DNA of 64,000 nucleotides from an uncultured Microbulbifer sp. Lineage in GTDB: Bacteria; Pseudomonadota; Gammaproteobacteria; Pseudomonadales; Cellvibrionaceae. Location: positions 1 to 64,000 of the forward strand of contig NZ_CANLDD010000014.1 in assembly GCF_947489355.1 (NCBI RefSeq), given 5' to 3'. Of this stretch, positions 18,359 to 27,937 are shown one piece after another; the stretch's first letter is position 1; each line of letters opens with the position of its first letter. Under the pieces are notes generated by a model, which saw nothing but the letters and a program-made list of their open reading frames with translations, was not told the DNA's origin and ran no database searches. The translations under genes were made by a program, and so were the position numbers.

Positions 18359-20155
18359 ATGCCGAGTGAGGATTTTGAAAAGAAACAGTACGACGCCCTG
18401 ATTGTGGGTTCCGGGGCGGGGGGCGGCATGGCTGCCTATGTGCTGGCAACCGCCGGGCTCAAGGTGCTGATGCTGGAAGCGGGGCGATCCTATGACCCGG
18501 TTCAGGAAACTCCCATGTTCAATCTGCCCAAGGATGCGCCGCTGCGTGGCGGCGGCACACCGGATAAGCCTTTCGGGTTTTACGATGCGACCGTGGACGG
18601 CGGTTGGACAGTACCCGGTGAGCCCTACACCCAGGCATCCCGTGAGCGGGGCAGGCGCTTTGACTGGTGGCGCGCCCGCATGCTGGGGGGGCGTACCAAC
18701 CACTGGGGACGCATTTCACTGCGTATGGGCAAGTACGATTTCAAACCCTATTCCCGCGATGGACTCGGTTTTGACTGGCCCATCGATTATGAAGACCTGG
18801 CACCTTACTATGACAAGACCGAGATGTTAATCGGTGTCTACGGTTCCAATGAGGGACTGGAGAACACCCCGAATTCTCCCAAAGGCATTTTACTACCCCC
18901 ACCGAAACCCCGCGCCTACGAGCTGCTGGCCAAAAAGGCCTGTGACAAGCTGGGCATCCCCGTGATTCCGGCACATCTCGCGATCCTAAGCGAGCGCCTT
19001 GACCACGAAACTATCCCGCACAAACTCTTCCCCGACAACAAGCTCGCACAAGAGGTAACCCGTGCATCCATGCAGTCCCGCGCAGCCTGTTTTTGGGCCA
19101 CGCCCTGCGGACGCGGCTGTTCGATCAAGGCAAATTTCCAGTCGACCACTGTGCTGCTGCCGCCGGCACTGGCCACTGGAAATCTGGATATGATTACCGA
19201 TGCCATGGTGCGTGAGGTCGCCGTCGATAAGCAAGGCAATGCCAGCGGGGTTGTCTATATCGATAAAAACACCCGCCGGGAAAAGTTCGTCAGTGCCCGC
19301 GCCGTGGTGGTTGCGGCCAGTGCCGCCGAGACCTCACGTATTCTTCTCAATTCAAAAAGTACACTGTTCCCCGACGGCCTCGCCAATGGTAGTGGTGTCG
19401 TGGGCAAATACCTGATGGATACCGTGGGTGCCGGTGTGGGTGGACAGATTCCCGCATTGGAAAACCTGCCCGCCCATAACGAGGACGGTGCCTCCGCAAT
19501 GCATATGTATATGCCTTGGTGGCTGTACAGGGAACAGTTGCGTGGAGACCTGGATTTTGCCCGAGGTTACCACATTGAATTTGGCGGTGGCCGCAATATG
19601 CCGGGTGCCGGCGCCTTCGGCGGCATGGGAGACTTTACTGCCGGCGCTTTTGGCAGGGATTTCAAGCAAGCCTGCCGACGCTACTACGGCTCCTTTGTCT
19701 GGTTCGATGGTCGTGGGGAGATGATCCCCAACGATGACAGCTATTGCGAAATTGATACAGACCAAGTGGACCAGTGGGGCATCCCGGTGCTGAAATTCCA
19801 CTGGCAGTGGAGTGCGCAGGAGTTGAACCAGGCGGCCCACATGCACAAAACCTTTGCCGAAATTATTGAAGGCATGGGCGGCAAAATCACCTCCACCGTG
19901 CAAACAGATGGTGCCAAGGCAATTATCAATGGGGGTGCGATCATCCACGAAGTGGGCACCGCGCGCATGGGTTCCAATGCGAGGGACTCTGTACTCAATC
20001 CTTACTGCCAGTCCTGGGAGGTGCCCAACCTCTTTCTCACCGACGGCGCCCCCTTTGTTTCCAATGCCGATAAAAACCCAACCCTGACCATTATGGCGCT
20101 GGCCTGGCGTACCTGTGACCACATCGTGGACCAGTTCAAGAAGAGGAACATCTGA
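18359..20155 (+). CDS. GMC-family FAD oxidoreductase, probable glycoside 3-dehydrogenase large subunit
   Basis: 598 residues. The FAD-binding Rossmann motif GSGAGGG lies at the N-terminus (residues 17-23) with LMLEAGRSYDP as the next FAD contact. The C-terminal active-site pair is in HEVGTARMG and SNADKNPTLT. This is the class that includes the FAD subunits of gluconate, sorbitol and glucoside 3-dehydrogenases. It has no signal of its own. The next gene, one base after its stop codon, encodes a twin-arginine small subunit, so the two are probably exported together as a folded complex. No cytochrome c subunit is encoded nearby, so the electron acceptor is unknown. AGGAGG precedes the ATG. Confidence 0.9.
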   Translation: MPSEDFEKKQYDALIVGSGAGGGMAAYVLATAGLKVLMLEAGRSYDPVQETPMFNLPKDAPLRGGGTPDKPFGFYDATVDGGWTVPGEPYTQASRERGRRFDWWRARMLGGRTNHWGRISLRMGKYDFKPYSRDGLGFDWPIDYEDLAPYYDKTEMLIGVYGSNEGLENTPNSPKGILLPPPKPRAYELLAKKACDKLGIPVIPAHLAILSERLDHETIPHKLFPDNKLAQEVTRASMQSRAACFWATPCGRGCSIKANFQSTTVLLPPALATGNLDMITDAMVREVAVDKQGNASGVVYIDKNTRREKFVSARAVVVAASAAETSRILLNSKSTLFPDGLANGSGVVGKYLMDTVGAGVGGQIPALENLPAHNEDGASAMHMYMPWWLYREQLRGDLDFARGYHIEFGGGRNMPGAGAFGGMGDFTAGAFGRDFKQACRRYYGSFVWFDGRGEMIPNDDSYCEIDTDQVDQWGIPVLKFHWQWSAQELNQAAHMHKTFAEIIEGMGGKITSTVQTDGAKAIINGGAIIHEVGTARMGSNARDSVLNPYCQSWEVPNLFLTDGAPFVSNADKNPTLTIMALAWRTCDHIVDQFKKRNI

Positions 20156-20156
20156 T

Positions 20157-20852
20157 ATGAGCGAGGAAAAAACCAACCTGGGCCGCCGCAATGTCTTGCG
20201 TTTGATCGCGACCACCGCCGCTGCAGTTCCGGTGATTGGCTGTTCGGAGAAGGTCGCGCAAAAGATGGTCGTGAAGGAGGGCAAGCCAGCGGCAAAACCC
20301 GCGGTGAAAAACCTGGATGCTCCAAAACAAACCCTGGCCAGGGGAACCCCGACGGACCCGGATCTGCTCAATCCAGTAGTGCCCTGGGAGATGCAGCTGG
20401 GTGCGAGCGAGATGGCGGTACTGGCGGCTCTGTGCGATGTGATTATCCCGGCAGATGAAATCTCCCCCAGCGCTTCCTCTGTGGGGGCGCAGAACTATAT
20501 CAACGAATATGTCAGTGCGCCTTACGCCAACAACAAAGCGGATCTTGTCACCGTGCGTGGCGGGGTTGTCTGGCTGGATGGGGAGTCCAGGCGCAGGTTC
20601 GATGCGCCTTTTATCGAATTGAGTGAACCTCAAAAAACCGCGATCTGTGAAGACATCAAGTGGACCCGCACCGCAAAGCCGGAGTTCCAGGCCGGCGCGC
20701 GTTTCTTTGCCAAGATCAGGGGTCTCACGGCAACCGCTTTCTACACCACCGAGGAAGGTATGGCGGATATCGGCTATCTGGGCAACAGGCCCATGGCCAG
20801 CTTCCCCGGAGCGCCGCCCGAGGTACTAAAGCGACTCGGCCTGGATAGCTGA
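20157..20852 (+). CDS. Gluconate 2-dehydrogenase subunit 3 family protein, Tat-exported
   Basis: About 231 residues from ATG 20157, which follows the GMC stop by one base with AAGAGGAA upstream; the longer frame from 20115 overlaps the previous gene and lacks support. The N-terminus is a twin-arginine signal (LGRRNVLRLIATTAAAVPVIGC) that also ends in a lipobox-like VIGC. The body carries the subunit-3 fold, with MAVLAALCDVIIPADEISPSA as the typical block. It acts as the small partner and export escort of the GMC enzyme. A terminator-like stem follows the gene. Confidence 0.9.
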   Translation: MSEEKTNLGRRNVLRLIATTAAAVPVIGCSEKVAQKMVVKEGKPAAKPAVKNLDAPKQTLARGTPTDPDLLNPVVPWEMQLGASEMAVLAALCDVIIPADEISPSASSVGAQNYINEYVSAPYANNKADLVTVRGGVVWLDGESRRRFDAPFIELSEPQKTAICEDIKWTRTAKPEFQAGARFFAKIRGLTATAFYTTEEGMADIGYLGNRPMASFPGAPPEVLKRLGLDS

Positions 20853-20868
20853 GTATCCCCTATGGCGT

Positions 20869-20890
20869 CAACCCGCGGGAAAGCGGGTTG
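20869..20890 (+). terminator. Stem-loop after the dehydrogenase pair
   Basis: CAACCCGC and GCGGGTTG form a perfect 8-bp stem with a 6-nt loop, 17 bp past the stop. It is followed by CCATTTAAAAAAA, not a clean T-run, so it may terminate partially and leave some read-through to the receptor gene. Confidence 0.5.
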
Positions 20891-21022
20891 CCATTTAAAA
20901 AAACGTAAACCAGGGACGGGTAGACCTGAAACCGGGGCTTATTCCAATAGCTTGGCATTGAAGCATGCCGGGTCGAGAGGGTGAGCGGAAGGCCCGGACA
21001 ATAATAAAAGAGGCGTTGAGCA

Positions 21023-23803
21023 ATGAAAGAAAAATCCCTAAAAACAAACCGTCAAGTGGAATTATTGCGTACATCCGCCAGTGTGCTGGTGCTGTGCAGT
21101 ATTGTCGGTATAACACAAGCGCAGAGTTCGGAGGAGGAAGCAACAGAGAGCCCGGCCCTTGAGGAAGTGGTGGTACTGGGTATTCGCCAGAGCATGGAGA
21201 AAAATCTCAATGTGAAGCGTTTTTCCAACGCGGTGGTGGATTCAATTACCGCTGTGGATATCGGTAAATTTCCTGATAAAAACGTGGCGGACGCCCTGCA
21301 GCGGGTGCCCGGGGTGTCCATCGTCCGCAGTGGCGGGGAAGGCGCGCGGGTCAGTATCCGTGGTACTGCGCCGGAGCTGACCTTCACCCAACTGAACGGT
21401 AATTATATCGCCACGCCGGGCGATAATCCGTCACGGTCTTTCTCCTATACGCTGTTGCCGTCGGCGATGATTTCCCGCGCGGATGTCTACAAGAGTCCCG
21501 AAGCAAAACTGGATGAGGGGGGGATCGGCGGTACCGTGGTTTTGCATACCCGTAGGCCCCTGGATCTGGATGCGGGAGAGGGTAGGGTAGTCGTGGAGAC
21601 CACTTATGCGGATGTCACCGGGAAGTATGAGCCCCAGTTCACGGGTTTTTTCTCCTGGAAAAATGATCAAGAGACCGTTGGTGTGTTGTTTGGCTATTCC
21701 AGGCAGGATCGCCAGAACCGTGTTATTAGCACCTCGGTAGAAAACTGGGGCTGGCAGGGTGATGAAGCACCGCAGGAGGGCACAGAGGCCAGAGGTTCCC
21801 TGGTGGATATCGACGGTAACGAATACCGGGATTTTTATGCCCCCAGGGCCGTGGTGGGCAGTGTCTTTGAGGAGGCGCGCACCCGCGAGGGAATGCAGTT
21901 CAGTGCCCAGTGGCGCCCGCTGGAGCAGTTGGAATTCGGCTTCAATTATTTTCGCTTTGAACAGGGGGGCAATTCAGAAAACTATCGCATCGTATTTCCT
22001 GAGTGGAACTATGGTGATGCCATTGCCCCTGGTGGTCTTAAGTTTGATGAGGATGGCGATACCTTGCTCGGCATCGGCATGCTGGACAGGGGCCAGACAC
22101 AATTGCAGTCGCCGCAGGTAGCCGGCGACTACACGCGCGCGAAATACAGTTCCGATACCCTGGATTTCAATGTCAGTTATCAGGGGGATGGTTATAGCCT
22201 GCGCCTGGTTGTAGGGAATACCGGCGCGGAAGGGGGGCCGTCTGAGAAGTTGTTTGCATCGGTGAACGCGCGCTATGGTACCGTGACTGATTGGAGCTGG
22301 GATCTCAGCAGTGGCACCGCGGAGATTGATACCAGTGCCGATCTGGGCGACCCCAATACCTATCCCCTGTACGACTGGTTCTCTTCTCATTGGGCCAGCA
22401 GTGAAGATCAGGAAAACTACTACCAGATGGATGTATCCATTGATATGGATTATGGCTGGTTCAGCGCCCTGGACCTGGGACTGAAATACCGCGATCACGA
22501 AATTAACCGGCGGATTACTAGGCAGGCTTGGGACGATGACAAGCCCCCTTGCCCGACCATCAATTGGGGTGGTGTCGACGGTGCCTGTTATCCCTGGTGG
22601 CCGGACGACTCCTTCCACACGGACACCAGTGGCGTGCCGGATACCATCGATATTCTTTCGGATGGCCCGCTCGACAATATTATTGGCGGCGTCAATGTGC
22701 CCGGCTTTGCCTACCTGAAGTTTGAGAAATTGAAAGCGTTTCTCTATGAGACTTACGGTGATCCTACGGTGCTTATTGAGACGAACCAGGTGTATCGCAT
22801 TGGCGAAGAAGTCACCGCGGCCTATGTACAGCAGAATTTCGCCTCGTCCTTTTTGCGCGGAAACTTTGGTATTCGCGCGGTGCAGACCCAACAGTATGCG
22901 CGCACCTTTGATAATATCGAGGGGCAGCTACAGGATGAGCCCAATGTTCGCGATAGCAGCAACACCGATATTCTGCCGAGCGCCAATATTGCCTGGGATA
23001 TTTCCGAGCAACTGGTCATGCGTGCAGCTCTTGCACGGGTAATTGCGCGGGTGGATTACTCCGACCTGGGTGGCTCTGAAACGATCCACGCCCCGCTACC
23101 CGATCCGAACAATCCGAATCTGCCGGCGCCAGGTCCGAGGACTGGCTATGCGGGCAACGCCGAACTGGAACCCTACAATGCGGATCAGTTTGACCTGGGT
23201 CTGGAGTGGTATTTCGACGATGCCTCGGCAATGGGATTGACCCTGTTCCAGAAGGATATCGCCTCTTTCGTGATCAACGGCAGCTCCACAGTCACCAGGG
23301 AAATTAAAGGTGAAACTGTGAAGGTGGCCATGAATATGCCCCTCAACGGTACCGATGCCACTGCCCGGGGCGTGGAACTGTTTGCGCAGTATGCCTTTGA
23401 TAACGGTTTTGGGGTGCTTGCCAACTACACTTATACGGATACAGAGTTGGCGGAGATTGATCTCAAAGGGGTTAAATCCAAAACAGAGATTGCGGGTACC
23501 TCCAAAGACCAGTACAACTTGTCGGTGTACTACGAGACCAACGATTTCAGTGTGCGGGCCTCCTACAACTATCGCAGCGCCTATGCAGATGGTTTCCACA
23601 ACGGTATCAATACCTTTACCGATGAGTACGACCAGGTGGATGTGAACGCGTCCTATAACCTGATCGACTCGCTTGTACTCTCCGCTTCAATTATCAACCT
23701 GACCGAGGAAAAGGTGGACCGCTACTGGGGGGAAAAGAACCGGGTGTATGGCTCCTATTATTCCGGTCGCCGCGCCTACCTGGGTCTGACGTATAGTTTC
23801 TGA
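21023..23803 (+). CDS. TonB-dependent receptor, Xanthomonas-type (carbohydrate) class
   Basis: 926 residues. The signal peptide ends near SIVGITQAQS, followed by a TonB-box-like LEEVVVLGIRQSMEKNLNVKR and the plug signature SITAVDIGKFPDKNVADALQ with RVPGVSIVR. That string is diagnostic of the TIGR01782-type receptors associated with plant-polysaccharide and oligosaccharide uptake. The barrel ends in YLGLTYSF with the C-terminal Phe. It lies 170 bp after the dehydrogenase pair in the same direction, so it probably imports the glycoside that the periplasmic enzymes oxidise. AGAGG precedes the ATG. Confidence 0.92.
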   Translation: MKEKSLKTNRQVELLRTSASVLVLCSIVGITQAQSSEEEATESPALEEVVVLGIRQSMEKNLNVKRFSNAVVDSITAVDIGKFPDKNVADALQRVPGVSIVRSGGEGARVSIRGTAPELTFTQLNGNYIATPGDNPSRSFSYTLLPSAMISRADVYKSPEAKLDEGGIGGTVVLHTRRPLDLDAGEGRVVVETTYADVTGKYEPQFTGFFSWKNDQETVGVLFGYSRQDRQNRVISTSVENWGWQGDEAPQEGTEARGSLVDIDGNEYRDFYAPRAVVGSVFEEARTREGMQFSAQWRPLEQLEFGFNYFRFEQGGNSENYRIVFPEWNYGDAIAPGGLKFDEDGDTLLGIGMLDRGQTQLQSPQVAGDYTRAKYSSDTLDFNVSYQGDGYSLRLVVGNTGAEGGPSEKLFASVNARYGTVTDWSWDLSSGTAEIDTSADLGDPNTYPLYDWFSSHWASSEDQENYYQMDVSIDMDYGWFSALDLGLKYRDHEINRRITRQAWDDDKPPCPTINWGGVDGACYPWWPDDSFHTDTSGVPDTIDILSDGPLDNIIGGVNVPGFAYLKFEKLKAFLYETYGDPTVLIETNQVYRIGEEVTAAYVQQNFASSFLRGNFGIRAVQTQQYARTFDNIEGQLQDEPNVRDSSNTDILPSANIAWDISEQLVMRAALARVIARVDYSDLGGSETIHAPLPDPNNPNLPAPGPRTGYAGNAELEPYNADQFDLGLEWYFDDASAMGLTLFQKDIASFVINGSSTVTREIKGETVKVAMNMPLNGTDATARGVELFAQYAFDNGFGVLANYTYTDTELAEIDLKGVKSKTEIAGTSKDQYNLSVYYETNDFSVRASYNYRSAYADGFHNGINTFTDEYDQVDVNASYNLIDSLVLSASIINLTEEKVDRYWGEKNRVYGSYYSGRRAYLGLTYSF

Positions 23804-23967
23804 TGTCCCGGCGCCGTGTGGGCAGAGTTCTTTGTTCACACGGTTTGAAACCCTGTTGAGCGGTAAACGGACCAATCGGGTTTATCGATTGTTTGGCTGC
23901 TCAATAGCGTCTGTACTGGTCAGATATTCACCCCTTGAGCGCCCGTTGTTAACTCACCGCCAGCTGG

Positions 23968-25440
23968 TTAATTGCGGGTAGGGACTGCCTGTACCACTTT
24001 GATCAAGTAGTCCCAGAAATTGGCAACGCTGTGGATATGCACCCGCTCTTCAGGGGAGTGTGCGCGACGGATGGTGGGGCCAAAGGAGACCATGTCCCAG
24101 TTGGGGTAGGGTTTGGCCAGAAGGCCGCACTCCAGGCCTGCGTGGATCACTTTTACTTCTGGGTCTGCCCCGGTCATCTCTTTATAAACGCCTTGCATCA
24201 GTGCAAGCAGGGGCGAGTTGGGGTTCGGCGCCCAGCCGGGGTAGGCATTGTCCAGCCTGGTTGTGGCGCCGGCCAGTTCGAAGCTGGCGGCAACATCCAG
24301 ACCGTGTTGGTCGCGGGCAGTGTCCGACAGGCTGCGCACCAGGCATTGGATTTGCACCAGCGGCTTGCCGTCCTTCTCACCCGTAACAACGCGGGCCAGG
24401 TTATTGGAAGTGTCGGCAATAGCTGCCAACTTGGTGCTCATGCGCGCCACACCATTGGGGCAGCAACGAATGGCGCGAATCAGCCTGAGCTGGCTTGCGG
24501 CATCCATGGTGCTGGTTGGTGTCTCTGTGGGTTCCAGGGTGATTGCGAGGTCCGCTTCGTTGTCAAACTCCCGCGAGAGGCGTGCGCTTTCGCTGTCGAT
24601 GATCTGTTGCAGTTTGTCCTGGGCCCCGGTCGGTACCACAAGGGTGCTGAAGGATTCGCGGGGAATGGCATTGCGCAGACTGCCGCCATCCAGTGCGGCA
24701 ATGCGCAGCTCGGGGATCTTGCCCAGGGCCGTGTCGATAATGCGGTTGGCAATTTTGTTGGCATTGCCGCGCCCTTTATCGATATCCAGGCCCGAATGCC
24801 CGCCGCGCAGGCCGCGCACAGAGAGTGTAAAGGCCTGGCTGTCTACCGCTATGGGTTCCCTAAAGTAAGTGAGGGAAGCATTCACATCCACGCCCCCGGC
24901 ACAGCCGATATAGAGCTCCCCTTCATCTTCAGTATCCAGGTTCAGGAGCAGATTCGCCTCGAAATAGCCCGGCTGCAGGTGCTTTGCGCCGGTCATGCCC
25001 GCCTCTTCATCAATGGTGAGCAGCGCCTCCAGGGCGGGGTGGGGGATGTTGGTGGATTCCAATAGGGCGAGTATGGCGGCGACGCCTATGCCATTGTCGG
25101 CCCCGAGAGTGGTGCCTTCTGCGGTGACCCATTCGCCATCCACGTAGGGCTTGATGGGATCGGTTAGGAAATTGTGCACCGTGTTGGCATTTTTCTGCGG
25201 CACCATATCCAAATGACTTTGCAGGGCCAGGGTGTGGCGCTGTTCCATACCCGGCGTTGCGGGCTTCTTGATAATAACATTGCCAACTGTATCCAACTGC
25301 GCCATCAGATTGCGGGCTCTGGAAAAATTGAGGACGTGTTCCACTACCCGGTCTTCATGTTTGGAGGGGCGGGGGATGTCACACAGTGCGGCGAAGTGTT
25401 TCCACAGAGGGGTGGGGGTCAGTGTGGCAATAGGATTCAT
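23968..25440 (-). CDS. pepD: Cytosol nonspecific dipeptidase (aminoacyl-histidine dipeptidase)
   Basis: 490 residues, close to E. coli PepD (485). M20 metallopeptidase motifs are in order: LQSHLDMVPQK, LGADNGIGVAAILA with the bridging Asp, TIDEEAGMTGA with the catalytic Glu pair, and LLNLDTEDEGELYIGCAGG. The HAGLECGLL and FGPTIRRAHSPEERVHI segments near the C-terminus complete the active site. It cleaves Xaa-His and other dipeptides in the cytosol using two zinc ions. The gene converges on the TonB receptor and stands alone. Confidence 0.95.
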   Translation of the reverse strand: MNPIATLTPTPLWKHFAALCDIPRPSKHEDRVVEHVLNFSRARNLMAQLDTVGNVIIKKPATPGMEQRHTLALQSHLDMVPQKNANTVHNFLTDPIKPYVDGEWVTAEGTTLGADNGIGVAAILALLESTNIPHPALEALLTIDEEAGMTGAKHLQPGYFEANLLLNLDTEDEGELYIGCAGGVDVNASLTYFREPIAVDSQAFTLSVRGLRGGHSGLDIDKGRGNANKIANRIIDTALGKIPELRIAALDGGSLRNAIPRESFSTLVVPTGAQDKLQQIIDSESARLSREFDNEADLAITLEPTETPTSTMDAASQLRLIRAIRCCPNGVARMSTKLAAIADTSNNLARVVTGEKDGKPLVQIQCLVRSLSDTARDQHGLDVAASFELAGATTRLDNAYPGWAPNPNSPLLALMQGVYKEMTGADPEVKVIHAGLECGLLAKPYPNWDMVSFGPTIRRAHSPEERVHIHSVANFWDYLIKVVQAVPTRN

Positions 25441-25588
25441 GGGAGGCCTCGATCATTTTGATGGATTGCCTGTCACAGCCGGTGCCGTGGCGGTGTTATT
25501 GCATTTGGCAATCCAATGGGTATTGCAAAAGCTGGTGGTATTTTTTGTTATACCCAGTTAATAACCAGCATCTGGAACACAACAGGGG

Positions 25589-25612
25589 AGAGCCCGACAG
25601 GGATCGGGCTCT
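25589..25612 (-). terminator. Stem-loop downstream of rnb
   Basis: AGAGCCCGA and TCGGGCTCT form a perfect 9-bp stem with a 6-nt loop, 19 bp beyond the rnb stop codon. No clear U-run follows on the minus strand. Confidence 0.5.
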
Positions 25613-25631
25613 TCAGGGTATTTTGCCTTGG

Positions 25632-27599
25632 TTATGCTTTTGCCGTGCTGTCGGGTTGTGCATTCTCCAACGCAAGCTCGAAAGCGACACGGCGCTTGTC
25701 CAGATCCACAGAAGCTACCTTGACCGCAACGGCTTGTTCCAGTTGGAAACGCTGCTCATTGTGTGTGAGGATGAGAAGTTTGCCGTCAAATGCCGGAAGG
25801 TTCTTTTTGTCCCCATTCAGGCGCACAAATCCATCGATGCCAAATTGATCGAGGCGTACTCCGAGGCCGGCGCCAGTTACCAGGGTGATTCTGCCGGCGT
25901 ATGTGTTACCGATTTTATCCTGCATAAACTGGGCATACAGCCACTGCTCCAGGGCGCGCCTGGCCTGGCGACCGCGGACCAGGCTGTTTTGCAGGGCCTC
26001 AATGTGCGTGTCGCTGAGCGCCGGGGTGTCGCCCTTCTGGATGGCCGCACGCAGTACGCGGTGATTGTGCAGATCGTTGTACTTGCGAATGGGGGAGGTC
26101 ACCGTGGCGTAGGCCTCGAGCCCCAAACCCAGGTGTGCGCCGGCCTTGTTATCGAGCAGACCGGGGCGCAGCATGCGTTTCAGTACGCTCAGGAGGTTTT
26201 GCATTTGTGGGTCACCGTGGCTTTCCAGGTGCTTTACCAGGGCCAGGTAGTGCTCCAGTTGGTCCAGGTCTTTCTCGGCATACTCCGGCAAAAGCGTCTT
26301 GAGGAGGCTTTTTACCTCGCCCATGCGCTCTTCGCGGAAGCCCAGGTGCACAGAAAAGCAGCCCCGCTGCAGTTCTGCCAGCTTGGCGCCGATGCTGATA
26401 TTGGTCGCAAGCATGGCTTCTTCCACCATGCGCTGGGCGATATTGCGCTCCCGCCTTTCGATGCGCTCAATTTTGCGTTGTCTGTTGAGGCAGATCTCAT
26501 ACTCCGGGCGATCCTCCATGGCCAGGGAGTGGGTGGTGCGGTAAGCGGCGCGGGCTTTATAGGTTGCAGCGAGATTGCGTAAGCTCTCCTTTTGCGCTTC
26601 GGGCACTGCGGCATCGTCACCCTCGATAAAACGGCTGACTTGTGTATAACTCAGTTTGTACTGGGAGCGAATTGCGGCAAATTCATACTGGCTCCCGCTG
26701 ATACTGCCATCGTTGTTGATATCAATATGCACAACCAGTGCCGGGCGCAGTTGTTCGGGAATCAGGGAGACGAGGTCCTCGCACAGATTGCAGGGCAGCA
26801 TGGGCAGGGTTTCGCCGGGCAGGTATAGGCTGTGGGCGCGTTTGAAGGCTTCCTGATCCAGCGGGCTGTCCTGGTCAATCACGCTGGTGGGGTCGGCAAT
26901 AGCGATATGCAGGGTCCAACCCTCCTCACGTGCGCTAACGGCAAGGGCGTCGTCCATATCACGGGTGCTTTCCGCATCAATGGTGGCAAAGCCCAGTCCG
27001 GAGAGGTCCGTGCGCCCGGCAGTCACAGACGCCAGTTGCCCGGCAATGGTTTCCGACTGTTTCTTTGCGGCCGGACCGAATTGCTCTGGCAACCGGTACT
27101 GGGCGATTGTATAGGCGTGCTCAATACCGGGTATCTCGGGTTTGCCGATAACCGTCTCCACCCTGGCCTGGGCGCGACCGTCCTTAAAGGGATGGCGATT
27201 GACCTTACAGGCAATAAAGTCGCCGGGCTGGGCCTTGCCCCGGGCCTTTGGGGGCAGGAAGATCCAGCGGGTCAGGGCATTTTGGGTGGGCTGGATAAAG
27301 TGCCCCTGGCCCCGCTGGATATATCGGCCGACAAGATAGTCGAGTTCACTTTCAAGCAGGGCATCCAGCTCGGCGGTGAGCTTGCCCTTGGGCTCCTCTG
27401 CCAGGCTGACGCGAACCCGGTCGCCAGGGAAAACACGCTCCATCTGACTGGGGGGCAGGAAGGCCTCCCGTCCATCCACCAGCGCCACGAAACCGAATTT
27501 GCCATTACTGCCGCGTACCCGGCCTTCGGCAAATTCTTTACTGGAGCGAATATCGGTTTTCAGCTGTGAGAGTTGCTTCAGAGCGTCGGAATTCAGCAT
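25632..27599 (-). CDS. rnb: Exoribonuclease II (RNB family)
   Basis: 655 residues, near the length of E. coli RNase II (644) and well short of RNase R. N-terminal cold-shock-type domains (GSNGKFGFVALVDGREAFLPP near residue 30) precede the RNB catalytic domain, whose core FATIDAESTRDMDDALAV near residue 210 supplies the clustered Asp residues that bind magnesium. An S1 domain lies near residues 560-640. It degrades single-stranded RNA processively from the 3-prime end, in the cytosol. The upstream 338-bp gap separates it from the divergent leucine dehydrogenase. Confidence 0.9.
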   Translation of the reverse strand: MLNSDALKQLSQLKTDIRSSKEFAEGRVRGSNGKFGFVALVDGREAFLPPSQMERVFPGDRVRVSLAEEPKGKLTAELDALLESELDYLVGRYIQRGQGHFIQPTQNALTRWIFLPPKARGKAQPGDFIACKVNRHPFKDGRAQARVETVIGKPEIPGIEHAYTIAQYRLPEQFGPAAKKQSETIAGQLASVTAGRTDLSGLGFATIDAESTRDMDDALAVSAREEGWTLHIAIADPTSVIDQDSPLDQEAFKRAHSLYLPGETLPMLPCNLCEDLVSLIPEQLRPALVVHIDINNDGSISGSQYEFAAIRSQYKLSYTQVSRFIEGDDAAVPEAQKESLRNLAATYKARAAYRTTHSLAMEDRPEYEICLNRQRKIERIERRERNIAQRMVEEAMLATNISIGAKLAELQRGCFSVHLGFREERMGEVKSLLKTLLPEYAEKDLDQLEHYLALVKHLESHGDPQMQNLLSVLKRMLRPGLLDNKAGAHLGLGLEAYATVTSPIRKYNDLHNHRVLRAAIQKGDTPALSDTHIEALQNSLVRGRQARRALEQWLYAQFMQDKIGNTYAGRITLVTGAGLGVRLDQFGIDGFVRLNGDKKNLPAFDGKLLILTHNEQRFQLEQAVAVKVASVDLDKRRVAFELALENAQPDSTAKA

Positions 27600-27855
27600 C
27601 GAGTAGTTCCCTAGGGTTCGATTTGGGCGCGGATTCTACCAGACCCAGTTTGCATCGTGTAATGCGATCCTGTCCGGAGCTGGAAGTCTTTTCTTGGGTG
27701 CCGGACGCAATGGTCCAACCACAAGGCTTTCTGACCCTCAGGTCCGGCATATTCTTTTAAGAGAGTCATCCTAAGAAATAACAATATAAATGAAGATTTC
27801 GCTATTATTTCGCCGATATGTGCAAAATATGCAAACTTTATCTGGTGAAGCAGGA

Positions 27856-27861
27856 TATAAT
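27856..27861 (+). promoter_or_regulatory. Candidate -10 element for leucine dehydrogenase
   Basis: A consensus TATAAT lies 77 bp before the ATG. The segment 17 bp upstream (AAACTT) is a poor -35, so an activator may assist. Placed by inspection only. Confidence 0.35.
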
Positions 27862-27937
27862 CTTACCCCTCAAAAAAATGATAAGGGCTGTGGTTGTTCC
27901 CCAGCGCTAGAACCAGCCTTCCGGAGAGGAACAGTTA

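Noticed and set aside
24031..25065. 344-codon plus-strand frame opposite pepD
   Set aside because: Antisense shadow of a complete M20 dipeptidase gene.
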